Source: Paenibacillus silviterrae (lineage in GTDB: Bacteria > Bacillota > Bacilli > Paenibacillales > NBRC-103111). Taken from it: a stretch of 64,000 nucleotides of DNA. The stretch covers positions 3,804,501-3,868,500 of the forward strand of contig NZ_JASKUT010000001.1 in NCBI RefSeq assembly GCF_030167925.1. Direction: 5' to 3'. The notes under the pieces were generated by a model. It made no database searches. It was given only the letters and a program-made list of their open reading frames with translations, and was not told the DNA's origin. Below, piece after piece: positions 33,545-42,474 of this stretch (the stretch's first letter is position 1; each line of letters starts with the position of its first letter). Both the position numbers and the translations under genes were made by a program.

Positions 33545-34213
33545 CTACAACAGCAGCGCATGCAGTTCGTTCATTGGGCGCAGGATGTTCCGTTTCATGG
33601 CGGCAGCCGCCTTCTCGGTACTGTGCGCCTCCAAAGCAGCGATGACTTCCGCGTGCTCTTCTACAGAAGTGAGCGAGGCCGTCAGCTTCTCCTTCAGAAA
33701 CACATATTTAAACCTTCTGACGTGCACCTGCAGCGAGGCACTAAATGAAGCGACATAAGGATTATCGGACACTTCCACGATCAAGTTATGGAAAGCCTCA
33801 TCCTCCTCCATCGCTTGAAAAGGCTGTCCGGCGCGGATCGCTCTTTCGAACAAAGCGTTCCGCTCCCGTAGGGCCTCCAGCTGCTCCGGCGTCGCGACCA
33901 TAGCGGCCTGCTCCGCCGCAAGTGCGTGAAGCGCCGCCAACACGGGGTACATCTTCAGGATGTCATCCTTCTCGATCATCGTGACACGCGTTTCTTTGCC
34001 GGGATGCATGGATACGAGCCCCTGCACCTCCAGCAGCTGCAGCGCTTCCCGGATCGGCGTCCGGCTTACCGCCAGCGACTCCGCCAGCTCGGCGTCGAGC
34101 AGCTTCTCTCCCGGCAGCAGGGTGCCCTCAATGATCCAGCGCTGCAGCTGGGAGAAGGCGCGTTCCTTTGCAGACATGCGGATCGGCGAGGCAAAGTTTT
34201 TCGGTATCGGCAT
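33545..34213 (-). CDS. GntR family regulator, FadR/FCD type
   Basis: A 222-residue transcription factor with an N-terminal winged helix (residues 15-80; LLPGEKLLDAELAESLAVSR, then TPIREALQLLEVQGLV). A C-terminal helical FCD ligand domain covers about 95-215 and has the usual acidic and histidine residues for metal-assisted carboxylate binding (DEAFHNLIVEVSDN and VEEHAEVIAALEAHS). Members usually control metabolism of organic or amino acids. The ATG at 34213 follows AGGAGAGC. The downstream neighbour runs toward it on the opposite strand, so the regulated genes are not evident here. Confidence 0.92.
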   Translation of the reverse strand: MPIPKNFASPIRMSAKERAFSQLQRWIIEGTLLPGEKLLDAELAESLAVSRTPIREALQLLEVQGLVSMHPGKETRVTMIEKDDILKMYPVLAALHALAAEQAAMVATPEQLEALRERNALFERAIRAGQPFQAMEEDEAFHNLIVEVSDNPYVASFSASLQVHVRRFKYVFLKEKLTASLTSVEEHAEVIAALEAHSTEKAAAAMKRNILRPMNELHALLL

Positions 34214-34302
34214 GATAAAGCTCTCCTACAAACATCGTTTATTTGCAATATATCGCATATATATACCCAGTGCAAGTACTTGTTTCCTGTGCCGCAAAAT
34301 AC

Positions 34303-34334
34303 ATGAAGCCCGCTCGGATCCGAACGGGCTTCAT
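34303..34334 (-). terminator. hairpin terminator after the DsbA-like gene
   Basis: ATGAAGCCCG and CGGGCTTCAT form a 10-bp stem around a GGATCC-containing loop. The T-run on the minus strand is modest (GTATTTTG). Confidence 0.65.
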
Positions 34335-34344
34335 TCCTATAAGC

Positions 34345-34983
34345 TTACTTTTCTTCTTCCGCCTCATCTTGAATTTGCTTCAGCACCTGAAGGAACGTTT
34401 CCGGCGGCTGAGCACCGGTAAGAGCATACTTTCCGTTCATGATGTAGAACGGCACGCCTGTGATTCCGACTTGACGTCCGAAGTCCAGATCCTCCTGTAC
34501 CTGCTCCGCGCCTTCGCCGCGATCCAGCTGCTCACGCAGCTTCGCAGCATCCAACCCGACGCTCGAGGCGACATCCAGCAGCACCTCCAGCTGCCCTGTG
34601 TCCCGCCCTTCGCTGAAGTGAGCCCGGTTCACCGCAATCAGCAGCTCGGTCTGCTTCTCCTCCGGCGCTACCGCGATCAGCCGGTGTGACAGCAGCGTGT
34701 TCGGCATCACTTCGATCCGGTCGAACCGGAAGTCCAGACCTGCGGCTTGTCCTGCAGCTGATACCTGGGAGAACATCTGGTCCATCCTGCCGGCTCCGCC
34801 GAACTTCGCCTCCAACGTCTCACGGTATGGGAGGCCGCCCTCAGGTGTACCCGGGTCCAGCTGGAAGGCGCGCCACACCAGCTCAACCGGTTCTCCGTCC
34901 CATCGCTCCAGCGCGGTGAATAAATGCTGCTCGCCGATCCGGCACCAAGGGCACACCGTATCGTGAAACACTTCGATTCTCAT
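34345..34983 (-). CDS. DsbA-family oxidoreductase (FrnE-like)
   Basis: A 212-residue cytoplasmic thioredoxin-fold protein of the FrnE branch. The active site is CPWC in VFHDTVCPWCRIGEQHLF at the very N-terminus, and the cis-proline loop is GITGVPFYIMNGKYAL. Relatives are thiol-disulfide or glutathione-dependent isomerases, often linked to stress or polyketide pathways. No signal peptide is present. The ATG at 34983 follows AGGAGGCG. It stands alone between convergent and divergent neighbours. Confidence 0.93.
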   Translation of the reverse strand: MRIEVFHDTVCPWCRIGEQHLFTALERWDGEPVELVWRAFQLDPGTPEGGLPYRETLEAKFGGAGRMDQMFSQVSAAGQAAGLDFRFDRIEVMPNTLLSHRLIAVAPEEKQTELLIAVNRAHFSEGRDTGQLEVLLDVASSVGLDAAKLREQLDRGEGAEQVQEDLDFGRQVGITGVPFYIMNGKYALTGAQPPETFLQVLKQIQDEAEEEK

Positions 34984-35110
34984 CCTGCTTCGCCTCCTGT
35001 CTTTCCTTTACGATAACGGAAGCGGACAAGGAATGCAATTCAAGTGCAAAAGGAGTACAATCGAAGGATAGAACCGCTCGGAACAGCCCTTAGTCGAGGT
35101 GACCCCATCT

Positions 35111-35287
35111 ATGTACAAAATCATCCTGTTCGTCGTGCTGATGCTCCTATATCCCTTATTCCTGCAGCAAATTCACATTACGGACCTGCGGGTCGTCCCG
35201 CTCGTGATTCCCTATGCACTCGGCTGTTTGGCCGCCATCATAATCGGCTCCGAGTTGGCGGGCCTCTTTTTCAAAAAACGGGAGTAG
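35111..35287 (+). CDS. small membrane protein, 58 aa
   Basis: A 58-residue protein with two hydrophobic segments (about residues 3-20 and 28-50) and a basic C-terminal end (FFKKRE). No family is recognised. The ATG at 35111 is preceded by GAGGTGACC at ideal spacing, which makes a real gene likely; a GTG at 35099 would overlap that ribosome binding site. It lies 74 bases upstream of the EamA transporter gene on the same strand and may be co-transcribed with it. Confidence 0.65.
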   Translation: MYKIILFVVLMLLYPLFLQQIHITDLRVVPLVIPYALGCLAAIIIGSELAGLFFKKRE

Positions 35288-35361
35288 ACCGGACGTAACA
35301 GGCAGCCTGCTGACGCGACTGAAAAATTCATACTACAAGAGTAAGGAATGGTAATGACATC

Positions 35362-36306
35362 ATGACAGTGCGGAAGCAAGGAAATCAACTCAAAGCATCT
35401 CAAAATCCCTTCGTTCTGATGCCGATTTTATTGCTGATGTGGGGCTCCTTGGCCGCTATCAGCAAATTACTCTTACAACATTTGGACAGCTATCAGCTGC
35501 TTTTCTATATGTATGGGATCGGAGTTATCGTATTTTTCATTATTGTTCTTTATAAAGTGCAGCTGCGTGTTATGCTCTCGTGGAAGCGAACGGAATGGCT
35601 TCTGCTTGGTTCTTGCGGGGTGCTTACGTTTTTCTATGACTTCTTTTATCTCAAATCGCTTGAGCTGATCCCGGCCGTTGAGGCTTCCATGCTGAATTAT
35701 TTATTCCCGATTTTCATTGTGCTGCTCGCCGTTCCCATCCACAAAGAACCGTTGCATGGCTCCAAGCTGCTTTCTCTAGGCATGGGGTTCATCGGAACCG
35801 TTCTGCTTGTGACCAAAGGTGACCTGTCGAATGTAGCCTTCACGAACCTTAGGGGGGATATCCTTGCTATCTTAGCTGCCGTGAGCTGGGGACTGTTCAC
35901 CAACCTCATTAAGAAGAATCAAACCGATCTGCTGCTAAGCACGTTCTTCCTTACCTTTGTGGCCTTTTTGTTGTCCGCTTTGGCCCTGCTCGTATCATCC
36001 CGCTTCATGATTCCTCAAGGAATCGAGCTGTACGGTGTAATCTGGCTCAGTCTAAGCAACATTATCCTGGGATTTTTCCTGTATTTCCGGGCACTTCAAT
36101 ATTCTTCCGCTTCGTTAATCGCCAGCTTTACCTTCTTTACCCCCTTCGTTACACTGATGTTCATTGTGTTCCTTCTGGGGGAACGGTTGACGTGGACGGA
36201 CGCGTTGGCAGCCTTGCTTATCATCGGCTGTGTTCCGCTTCAGAAGCTGGGGGAAGCAACGGCCAGGGGCAAGCGCCCCATGACAAAAACTGCCGAGGGC
36301 CCTTAA
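35362..36306 (+). CDS. EamA/DMT-family transporter
   Basis: A 314-residue membrane protein with about ten helices and two EamA repeats. The first repeat has MPILLLMWGSLAAISKLLL and the second begins near GDILAILAAVSWGLFTNLI. The family exports metabolites or acts as a nucleotide-sugar or amino-acid carrier; the substrate is unknown. It differs clearly from the EamA protein at 12795-13697 and is not a recent copy. The ATG at 35362 follows TAAGGAATGG. Its 3' end overlaps the hairpin that terminates the convergent gene. Confidence 0.92.
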   Translation: MTVRKQGNQLKASQNPFVLMPILLLMWGSLAAISKLLLQHLDSYQLLFYMYGIGVIVFFIIVLYKVQLRVMLSWKRTEWLLLGSCGVLTFFYDFFYLKSLELIPAVEASMLNYLFPIFIVLLAVPIHKEPLHGSKLLSLGMGFIGTVLLVTKGDLSNVAFTNLRGDILAILAAVSWGLFTNLIKKNQTDLLLSTFFLTFVAFLLSALALLVSSRFMIPQGIELYGVIWLSLSNIILGFFLYFRALQYSSASLIASFTFFTPFVTLMFIVFLLGERLTWTDALAALLIIGCVPLQKLGEATARGKRPMTKTAEGP

Positions 36307-36319
36307 AGCCCGCGGCAGT
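36285..36319 (-). terminator. terminator of the 159-aa membrane protein gene
   Basis: ACTGCCG pairs with CGGCAGT around an inner GGGC/GCCC stem and runs into TTTTTG on the minus strand. It overlaps the last codons of the convergent EamA gene. Confidence 0.75.
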
Positions 36320-36326
36320 CCGATCT

Positions 36327-36806
36327 TTACTTGAATACGCTAAGCAGCGTTTGAATTCCCTCTCGAATCGCTTTCTCAATGCTTGCGATTCCCTCTGATA
36401 TGTCCTTCATACTGCTGCTGAGTCCGGCCGACATCTCGTTCAGACTGCGCTGGATCGAATTCAGCACGCCGGTTTGCTCCCGGATCGCCCCTGTCTGCTC
36501 CTTGACAGCCTCTCCTACCCCGCCGATCCGATCGGATAGCATCGTCATACCGACGATCAGCACTCCAATCCCGATGACCGCTACGATAAGCCACATCCAT
36601 CCCTGGTTATACCAAATCTTCCGCTGCGGAGCGGTCTTCGCTCCTGTCCCGGCTCCAACACCGCCATTCTTCGATTCACCGTAATAATAATGATGATGAT
36701 GCTCCACTGCTCTATCCTTCGGTTCCTCGAACCGTACTCCCTGCTGCTCCATGTGCTGCTCATGCTCGGTATGCTTTGGATTCGATGGATTCGTGTGTTC
36801 GTTCAT
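36327..36806 (-). CDS. hypothetical single-span membrane protein with coiled coil, 159 aa
   Basis: Not a recognised family. The N-terminal 70 residues are polar and His-rich, including the run EHHHHYYYGE near residue 40. One transmembrane helix follows (about 75-96, MWLIVAVIGIGVLIVGMTML), then a helical, probably coiled-coil C-terminus with repeated Glu/Gln/Ile spacing (EAVKEQTGAIREQTGVL) ending near residue 155. The ATG at 36806 follows GAGGAGTG. The His cluster might bind metal. Monocistronic. Confidence 0.7.
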   Translation of the reverse strand: MNEHTNPSNPKHTEHEQHMEQQGVRFEEPKDRAVEHHHHYYYGESKNGGVGAGTGAKTAPQRKIWYNQGWMWLIVAVIGIGVLIVGMTMLSDRIGGVGEAVKEQTGAIREQTGVLNSIQRSLNEMSAGLSSSMKDISEGIASIEKAIREGIQTLLSVFK

Positions 36807-37047
36807 CACAGTCACACTCCTCTTAGCGATTAGTATGGTAACCCTGCTACTAGCATCGTTAGCCCTTGCATTCCTTATTCACCCGTTTGGGGTGTTATGA
36901 ACACGCTTCGGCTCCCCTTTGTCGATATAAGGGGGTAGCCCGACACCTTTTTTCTTTTTTCGAGAAATGTGTTTCACTCCTAGAACTCAAGGTTAATGTA
37001 TCGACAAGCAAGCAGCTTCACCAAATTAAACTAAGGTGGTGTTCTTC

Positions 37048-37362
37048 ATGGAAGCCTTACTTCTTTTGGCCGTTGCTCTTGGATTGTTGATCTTTTTGTA
37101 CCGTCGCAGTGCGAATTGGAGAACTTTGATGATAAGCTCGGGAGAGAACATAGAGGAGCTGGAGGCGAGGTTCGCTTTCTTAAAATCTCAACAGGTTCGC
37201 TGCCGCGTCCAAACGGAGATGGCCGGACAAATGGGCGCGATTCACGCCTCGCCGCAGCCGCGCACCGAAACGCTGAAGCTGGAGGTGCACGTCAAGGACC
37301 TTGACAAGGCGGGACAGCTGCTGGAGCAGTTTGAAGCGGAGCAGCCGGGGAACCCGTTCTGA
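37048..37362 (+). CDS. small membrane-anchored protein resembling DUF2007-type domains, 104 aa
   Basis: One transmembrane helix lies at the N-terminus (residues 2-18, EALLLLAVALGLLIFLY). After a linker and a short helix, a compact alpha/beta segment with VRCRVQTE, LKLEVHVKDLDKAGQLLEQF resembles the DUF2007 putative signal-transducing domain; this is a weak pattern match, not a firm assignment. The ATG at 37048 follows AAGGTGGTG. The roughly 240 bases upstream of it contain no gene that I can support. Confidence 0.65.
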   Translation: MEALLLLAVALGLLIFLYRRSANWRTLMISSGENIEELEARFAFLKSQQVRCRVQTEMAGQMGAIHASPQPRTETLKLEVHVKDLDKAGQLLEQFEAEQPGNPF

Positions 37363-37390
37363 CGAGGAGGCCGGCCGAATCAACCTTAAC

Positions 37391-37432
37391 AATCCCTTGG
37401 CTGTCGATCTCCATAGATCGCGCCAAGGGATT
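37391..37432. terminator. hairpin between the 104-aa gene and tadC, likely bidirectional terminator
   Basis: AATCCCTTGGC and GCCAAGGGATT form an 11-bp stem with an inner GATC/GATC pair. T-runs are poor on both sides, but it lies exactly between two convergent gene ends, just after the last tad gene. Confidence 0.55.
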
Positions 37433-37436
37433 GTCG

Positions 37437-38375
37437 CTATTTCGAGAAGGCCTCGATAAATTGAATCACCGCCGGTCCTAACAGCACAATAAATAAGCTT
37501 GGGAAAATAAACAGCACAAGTGGAAACAGCATCTTGATCGGCGCCTTCATGGCCGCCTCCTCCGCCCGCTGCTTCCGCTGCTCCCTCACTTCATGGGACT
37601 GCACCCGCAGCACCTGCACGAGCCCGATGCCCAGCTTCTCCGCCTGCAGGATGCTGCTGATCAACGCCCTCACCTCGTCCAGATCGAGCCGCTCGCGGAC
37701 GCCTTGGAGCGATTCGCGACGGGTTTTGCCGAGGCGGATCTCCTCCAGGCAGCGCTGGAACTCGGCCGTCAGCACGCCCTCCGACTTCGAGACCAGCTTG
37801 CTGAGCGCCGCATCGAAGCCAAGCCCCGCTTCCAGGCTGACCGTCAGCATATCCAGCACGTCGGGCAGCTCCTTTAGCACAAGCCTGCTTCTCCCCTGGC
37901 TCTTCATCCGAAGGTAATACCCGGGCAGGAACGCGGCCGCCATCCATCCAAGCAGCGCCCCGACGATGACGGTTCCTATACCCTCCCCCAGTGCCGACAC
38001 ATATAGACCTGCCAGCACAGGGAGAAAAAGCGACAGCCCCAGCTGCAGCAGGCGAAACTCTACGGGGCCTAAGCCGAAGGGCCGCCCCGCCTGCAGCAGA
38101 CGAATCTCCAGACGCTGCTCCTGCCTCTCCGTCAGCCGTCGGCTGAAGCGTCGCTTGATCCCAGCCCAGCCGCGCCCCCCTACTCTTCCTACCAGACCGG
38201 CAAGGAAACGGGACTTCTCTTCCGCCTCGTCCGGCTCGGACAGCCCCGCCTTCACGGAGGCCCCCTCCGTGATCAGGGCAATTCGGCGCTTCACCTGCTT
38301 GCGGCGATCCTCGCCGAACACCATCAGCGCATAGATCGCCAGTGTAACCGACAGGAAAAAGCTGAAATACAGCAT
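37437..38375 (-). CDS. tadC: Tad pilus inner-membrane protein TadC
   Basis: A 312-residue GspF-like platform protein. It has an N-terminal hydrophobic segment, two central helices (about 115-155) and a C-terminal helix pair (about 270-300) around the T2SSF domain. The domain contains LPDVLDMLTVSLEAGLGFD, a conserved block of Tad platform proteins. With TadB it forms the membrane base on which Flp pilin is assembled by TadA. It is the last gene of the c-di-GMP-riboswitch-led operon, 11 bases after the tadB stop. Confidence 0.9.
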   Translation of the reverse strand: MLYFSFFLSVTLAIYALMVFGEDRRKQVKRRIALITEGASVKAGLSEPDEAEEKSRFLAGLVGRVGGRGWAGIKRRFSRRLTERQEQRLEIRLLQAGRPFGLGPVEFRLLQLGLSLFLPVLAGLYVSALGEGIGTVIVGALLGWMAAAFLPGYYLRMKSQGRSRLVLKELPDVLDMLTVSLEAGLGFDAALSKLVSKSEGVLTAEFQRCLEEIRLGKTRRESLQGVRERLDLDEVRALISSILQAEKLGIGLVQVLRVQSHEVREQRKQRAEEAAMKAPIKMLFPLVLFIFPSLFIVLLGPAVIQFIEAFSK

Positions 38376-38386
38376 AGCGCCTCACC

Positions 38387-39355
38387 TCATACTTCTATGG
38401 AAGTCAATTTGCGTATCATGACGAAGCCGATCGTTCCTGACACTACGCCCGCCGCGAGCATCATCATGCCCACGGGATGCCGGAACAGGGTGCCGATATA
38501 AGAGGGCTCCATCAGATACAGGATCGCCCCGAGCGCGACCGGCAGCAGGCCGATGACGATTCCGGACAATCGCCCTTGCGCGGTTAGGGTCTGCACCTGG
38601 CGCTGAATTTTATTACGGTCGCGAATGGTCTGCACGATCGTCTCCAGGACAACCGCAAGGTTGCCGCCCACCTGACGCTGAATGAGAATACATTGAATCA
38701 TCAGCTCCAGATCGCCGCTCGGCATGCGCTCCTTCAGATTGTGCAGAGCCTCCTCCATCGAAGCCCCATACTGCATCTCCTTCAGCACCAGATCCATCTC
38801 CTCGCGTATCGGATCATCCGATTCGTCAACGACGGTCTTCAGCGCCTGTTGAAAGCTAAAGCCCGCCCTCAGGGAGCCGATCACCGTCGTGATCATATCT
38901 TGAAGACCGTCGTTGAACGACTGGATCCGCGCACGCTCCTTCTTCCTGACATACCACCGCGGTAGCAGAATTCCGAGCACCACGCCTGCCGGCAGGGAAG
39001 CAAGGCTGCCCGTGATCAGCAGCAAAAGCCCCGCCAACACCGCCATAGCAATCCATTGGAACAAGATATACTCCTCCGGCTTGATCGGTAGACCGGCTCT
39101 CTTCAGCATGTGCCCTATGCGGTCGTTCTTTTTCTTGGTCAACACCTTATCCTTGACCGTACGCTTATATAATTGTAGATTGACGAGCAGGTTAAACCGA
39201 TTCCCGCTCAGCTTCCGCTTATCATTTAGCGCCAGGTAATGCTTCAGCCGCTTGTTTAGCTTTCGATCCGACAGCAGCAGCAGTTGAAGCAGCCCGATAA
39301 ATAAGCAAATGCTTGTCAGGGCGAATAGAAACACAATCAGCCACTTGATCGCCAT
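38387..39355 (-). CDS. tadB: Tad pilus inner-membrane protein TadB
   Basis: A 322-residue GspF-like platform protein and the partner of TadC. Hydrophobic segments lie near residues 2-22, 95-130 and 265-320; the T2SSF domain includes LQDMITTVIGSLRAGFSFQQ and GDLELMIQCILIQRQVGGNL. The ATG at 39355 was chosen because it lies 4 bases after the tadA stop, follows GGGGAGTAAGG, and begins with a transmembrane segment (MAIKWLIVFLF). An upstream extension would run into tadA in another frame. Confidence 0.92.
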   Translation of the reverse strand: MAIKWLIVFLFALTSICLFIGLLQLLLLSDRKLNKRLKHYLALNDKRKLSGNRFNLLVNLQLYKRTVKDKVLTKKKNDRIGHMLKRAGLPIKPEEYILFQWIAMAVLAGLLLLITGSLASLPAGVVLGILLPRWYVRKKERARIQSFNDGLQDMITTVIGSLRAGFSFQQALKTVVDESDDPIREEMDLVLKEMQYGASMEEALHNLKERMPSGDLELMIQCILIQRQVGGNLAVVLETIVQTIRDRNKIQRQVQTLTAQGRLSGIVIGLLPVALGAILYLMEPSYIGTLFRHPVGMMMLAAGVVSGTIGFVMIRKLTSIEV

Positions 39356-39359
39356 GGCC

Positions 39360-40841
39360 TTACTCCCCGTCAATAAAGACAGAAGCCGGAATATGAATGC
39401 CCGAGGACTCCAGCCGCTCATAAAATTTCGGACGGACTCCTGTCGGCAGCAGCCTTCCGATGACCTTGCCCTGCTCATCCACACCGTACTGCTGATAAGC
39501 GAAAATATCCTGCAGCACGATAACATCCCCTTCCATCCCTTGTACCTCGGTAATGTTGGTGATGCGGCGCGAACCGTCCTTCAGCCTCGACTGCTGAATG
39601 ATCACGTCGATCGCTCCGGCGATCTGCTCGCGAATCGCTTTGACCGGCAAGTCGATTCCCGCCATCAGGACCATCGTCTCCAGACGGGCGATCATGTCGC
39701 GCGGACTGTTGGAGTGGCCTGTCGCCAGCGATCCGTCGTGGCCGGTATTCATCGCCTGCAGCATATCAAGCGCCTCACCTCCCCGCACCTCGCCGATGAC
39801 AACGCGCTCCGGCCGCATGCGCAGTGAGTTGCGCACGAGATCGCGAATCGTGATGCCCCCCTTGCCCTCAATATTCGGCGGACGCGATTCAAGTGAGACG
39901 ACATGCTCCTGCCACAGCTGCAGCTCCGCCGCGTCCTCAATTGTTACGATACGCTCATCGCTCGGAATGAAGGAGGAAAGCACGTTGAGTGTGGTTGTTT
40001 TCCCCGAGCCGGTGCCTCCGCTGACAAAAATATTGAGCCGCGCCTTCACACAAGCCTCCAGGAACACTGCCATGTCCTTCGTTACCGTCCCGAAGCGGAT
40101 CAGATCGTCGATCGTATACGGATCCTTTGAGAACTTCCGGATCGTGATCGTCGGCCCCTTCAGCGCCAGCGGCGGGATAATGACGTTCACGCGCGAGCCG
40201 TCCGGAAGCCGGGCGTCGACCATCGGACTGCTCTCATCAATCCGCCGGCCGATGGGAGCGACGATTTTCTCAATAATGCTCATCACGTGCTCGTCATCGC
40301 GGAACTGCACGTAGCTTAGCTCCAGCTTGCCGCCCCGTTCCACATACACCTGGCTCGGCCCGTTGACCATCACTTCGCTGACCTCCGGATCCAGCAGCAG
40401 TGGGTTAATCGGACCGAAGCCGGTCAAATCGTTAATGAGCTCGTCGATAACCTTCTTGCGGTCGATTTTGCCCCGGAACGATTCGTCCTCCTTCATAATC
40501 TCTACAGCCATCGCATCGAGCTTGGGAATGATCGCTTCCACATCGTCATCCTTCATTTCGCTCAAAATCTGCTTATACAGCCGATTTTTCAGCTCCTGGT
40601 GCTTGGACGGCTGAGCGGCGCGGACCTCCTTCGGACCGCTGCTTTCGCCTCCCCGCCGAATATCTCGAAAGGTGCTGAGCAGATCCTTCTTCCCCGGCTT
40701 GGGGCTCGAAGGCGCACTCGTTTGCGGGTGAACGGTCCCCGGCTCCTGGGCTGCATAAAGCGGTTCCGCGCTCTCCGTTGCAGACTCCTCCCGGACAGGC
40801 CGCTCCGCCGTTCGCGCTTGGATTTTATTCAGCAGACTCAT
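39360..40841 (-). CDS. tadA: Tad pilus assembly ATPase TadA/CpaF
   Basis: A 493-residue secretion ATPase that powers Flp pilus assembly. After a disordered N-terminus (about 1-80) comes the family domain. Walker A is GGTGSGKTTTLNVLSSFI and Walker B/Asp box lie in RIVTIEDAAELQL and RPERVVIGEVRGGEALDML; the His box is NTGHDGSLATGHSNS. All catalytic residues are intact, in contrast to the degenerate ATPase at 29674. It starts after the tadZ stop with AAAGGAGC upstream and is followed 4 bases later by tadB. Confidence 0.96.
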   Translation of the reverse strand: MSLLNKIQARTAERPVREESATESAEPLYAAQEPGTVHPQTSAPSSPKPGKKDLLSTFRDIRRGGESSGPKEVRAAQPSKHQELKNRLYKQILSEMKDDDVEAIIPKLDAMAVEIMKEDESFRGKIDRKKVIDELINDLTGFGPINPLLLDPEVSEVMVNGPSQVYVERGGKLELSYVQFRDDEHVMSIIEKIVAPIGRRIDESSPMVDARLPDGSRVNVIIPPLALKGPTITIRKFSKDPYTIDDLIRFGTVTKDMAVFLEACVKARLNIFVSGGTGSGKTTTLNVLSSFIPSDERIVTIEDAAELQLWQEHVVSLESRPPNIEGKGGITIRDLVRNSLRMRPERVVIGEVRGGEALDMLQAMNTGHDGSLATGHSNSPRDMIARLETMVLMAGIDLPVKAIREQIAGAIDVIIQQSRLKDGSRRITNITEVQGMEGDVIVLQDIFAYQQYGVDEQGKVIGRLLPTGVRPKFYERLESSGIHIPASVFIDGE

Positions 40842-40859
40842 CTGCGTAGCTCCTTTCGC

Positions 40860-41714
40860 TTAGAAGAATGACGCGCTGTTCTTCGTCTTATGGAACAGGC
40901 TTTGCAGCAGCGACGGCTGCTTCGGCTTGAACAAGGCGATTTCGCGGCGGGAAATCATTTGCTCGGCAATTTTGAAGACCGCCTTCGCGACCTCCGTCTT
41001 GCCTTGATTCATTACGAACGGAATGCCGATATTAAGGGACCCGGCCACGGTAGCAAAATCGTTGGGCACATACATCGGCAGCTCCTCGCCTAGAATGTCG
41101 GGCACATCAGTCGCCTTGATGACACTTTCCATCGTCGACCGGTTAATGATCACCTGAACCTTATCGCGCAGGCCGAGCAGCGACAGCGTCTCCAGCATCA
41201 GCTTCGTATTCTTGATCGCGGCCATTTCCAGCGTCGTCAGCAGGAACACCTGATCCGCCTTCTCAATGACCTGCAGCGTGGCCTCCTGCAAACCTACCCC
41301 GGTGTCGACGAGCAAATAATCGTGCTGTGCCAGCAGCAGATTGCAGACCTGCTCCAGCACCTCGGCCGTCACCAGATCCGCCTGTTCAGGACGCTCCGGC
41401 GCGGCCAGTACACGAACCCCGCTGCCGTGCTTCATCAGAAAGCCCGATAAGCCGAACGCATCCAAGCCCTCCAGGCTCTCCGCCACATCCTTCATCGTGA
41501 AAGCCGAATGCAAATCCATCGCGAGTCCCACATCGCCGAACTGGAAGTCGCCGTCGAGCACGCTGACCTGCAGATGATTGTTCTTGGACAAGGCCACCGC
41601 CAGGTTCACGGCCAGCACCGTTCGGCCGATGCCGCCCTTCGCGCTGCATATGGCGATCATCTCTCCCCGTTTGCCTCCGCTGCGACTCTCCTGTCCCGTG
41701 TGTTCACTCGTCAT
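40860..41714 (-). CDS. tadZ: Tad pilus localisation ATPase TadZ/CpaE (MinD/ParA type)
   Basis: A 284-residue P-loop protein of the MinD/ParA class. The deviant Walker A is CSAKGGIGRTVLAVNLA, and the substrate-binding aspartates lie in VSVLDGDFQFGDVGLAMDL. CpaE/TadZ proteins place the pilus apparatus at a defined cell site. Full-length CpaE has an N-terminal receiver; it is absent here, as in many Gram-positive TadZ proteins. Of two close start codons, the ATG at 41714 has better spacing to AAGGAGG than the one at 41720. Confidence 0.92.
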   Translation of the reverse strand: MTSEHTGQESRSGGKRGEMIAICSAKGGIGRTVLAVNLAVALSKNNHLQVSVLDGDFQFGDVGLAMDLHSAFTMKDVAESLEGLDAFGLSGFLMKHGSGVRVLAAPERPEQADLVTAEVLEQVCNLLLAQHDYLLVDTGVGLQEATLQVIEKADQVFLLTTLEMAAIKNTKLMLETLSLLGLRDKVQVIINRSTMESVIKATDVPDILGEELPMYVPNDFATVAGSLNIGIPFVMNQGKTEVAKAVFKIAEQMISRREIALFKPKQPSLLQSLFHKTKNSASFF

Positions 41715-41750
41715 TGTCATGGCCTCCTTTATGATCTCCGTTCGCTTCCG

Positions 41751-42461
41751 CTATTTGGCCGGCGCGGGTGCCGGAGCCGCGGCTCCGGGGGTTGGCGGTG
41801 CCGGCGCATTGACCTTCGTGTGAATCGCCAGCGAAATGTTGCCTCGTTCATCGGCATTCACCAGGGTGACCGCCTCCTGCGGCTTCAGCTCCAGGGTAAC
41901 GGAGCTATATTCCGCATAGGGCGTATCCTTATCGGCCTCCACCATCCGCCTTCCGATCGCCAGCACCCGCACCTTCTCCAGCAGCAGCATGGTGGTTACG
42001 ACATTGGTGTTCTTGTCTGTCGTAGACAGGATCACATCCACAAGGTCCTCTGGCTCGATCAGGTTGGACACCGTCTGTACGAAGTTCACGCCGACTGATA
42101 CCGCCCGGTAGCCCTCTTGTACCTTGCGAGCTACCCGAAGCGCCTCCGCCTTTGTATCGCGGATATGCCCGCTCAGAAGCACCTCGCCTTGATGCAGATC
42201 CGCCGCCGCAATCTTGCCCTCCGCCTCAGCCAGGGTCATAACCGTCTGCGGATGAACGCCCATCTTCGGCACCTGCACGACCTGCAGCATGGACGAGTTC
42301 AGCTGGGTATTTTCCTTCACAGGCTGTTTGACCGATACCACCTCGATCAGCGTCACATTCGCTTCCGACACCATATCGAACCGCTTCATATATTTGGCGA
42401 ATAAAAAAGTCGTCGCCAGCCCCATGATCAAGGCTACAATCAAGATCAGTTTCGCTCTCAT
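41751..42461 (-). CDS. cpaB: Tad pilus protein CpaB/RcpC (SAF domain)
   Basis: A 236-residue protein with an N-terminal membrane anchor (residues 4-22, LILIVALIMGLATTFLFA). A SAF domain (about 38-105; VKENTQLNSSMLQVVQVP and AAADLHQGEVLLSGHI) and an RcpC-type domain follow, then an Ala/Pro-rich tail. In Gram-negative bacteria CpaB helps the secretin; here, without an outer membrane, it probably acts in the wall or membrane zone of the pilus machine. It lies 13 bases after the TadG-like gene. Confidence 0.9.
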   Translation of the reverse strand: MRAKLILIVALIMGLATTFLFAKYMKRFDMVSEANVTLIEVVSVKQPVKENTQLNSSMLQVVQVPKMGVHPQTVMTLAEAEGKIAAADLHQGEVLLSGHIRDTKAEALRVARKVQEGYRAVSVGVNFVQTVSNLIEPEDLVDVILSTTDKNTNVVTTMLLLEKVRVLAIGRRMVEADKDTPYAEYSSVTLELKPQEAVTLVNADERGNISLAIHTKVNAPAPPTPGAAAPAPAPAK

Positions 42462-42474
42462 CCTCTTCGGTCAC

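Noticed and set aside
37391..37432. A CRISPR-like or repeat unit suggested by the long hairpin
   Set aside because: It occurs once and lies between convergent gene ends; a terminator explains it.
41714..41720. ATG at 41720 as tadZ start
   Set aside because: It is only two bases from AAGGAGG; the ATG at 41714 has normal spacing.
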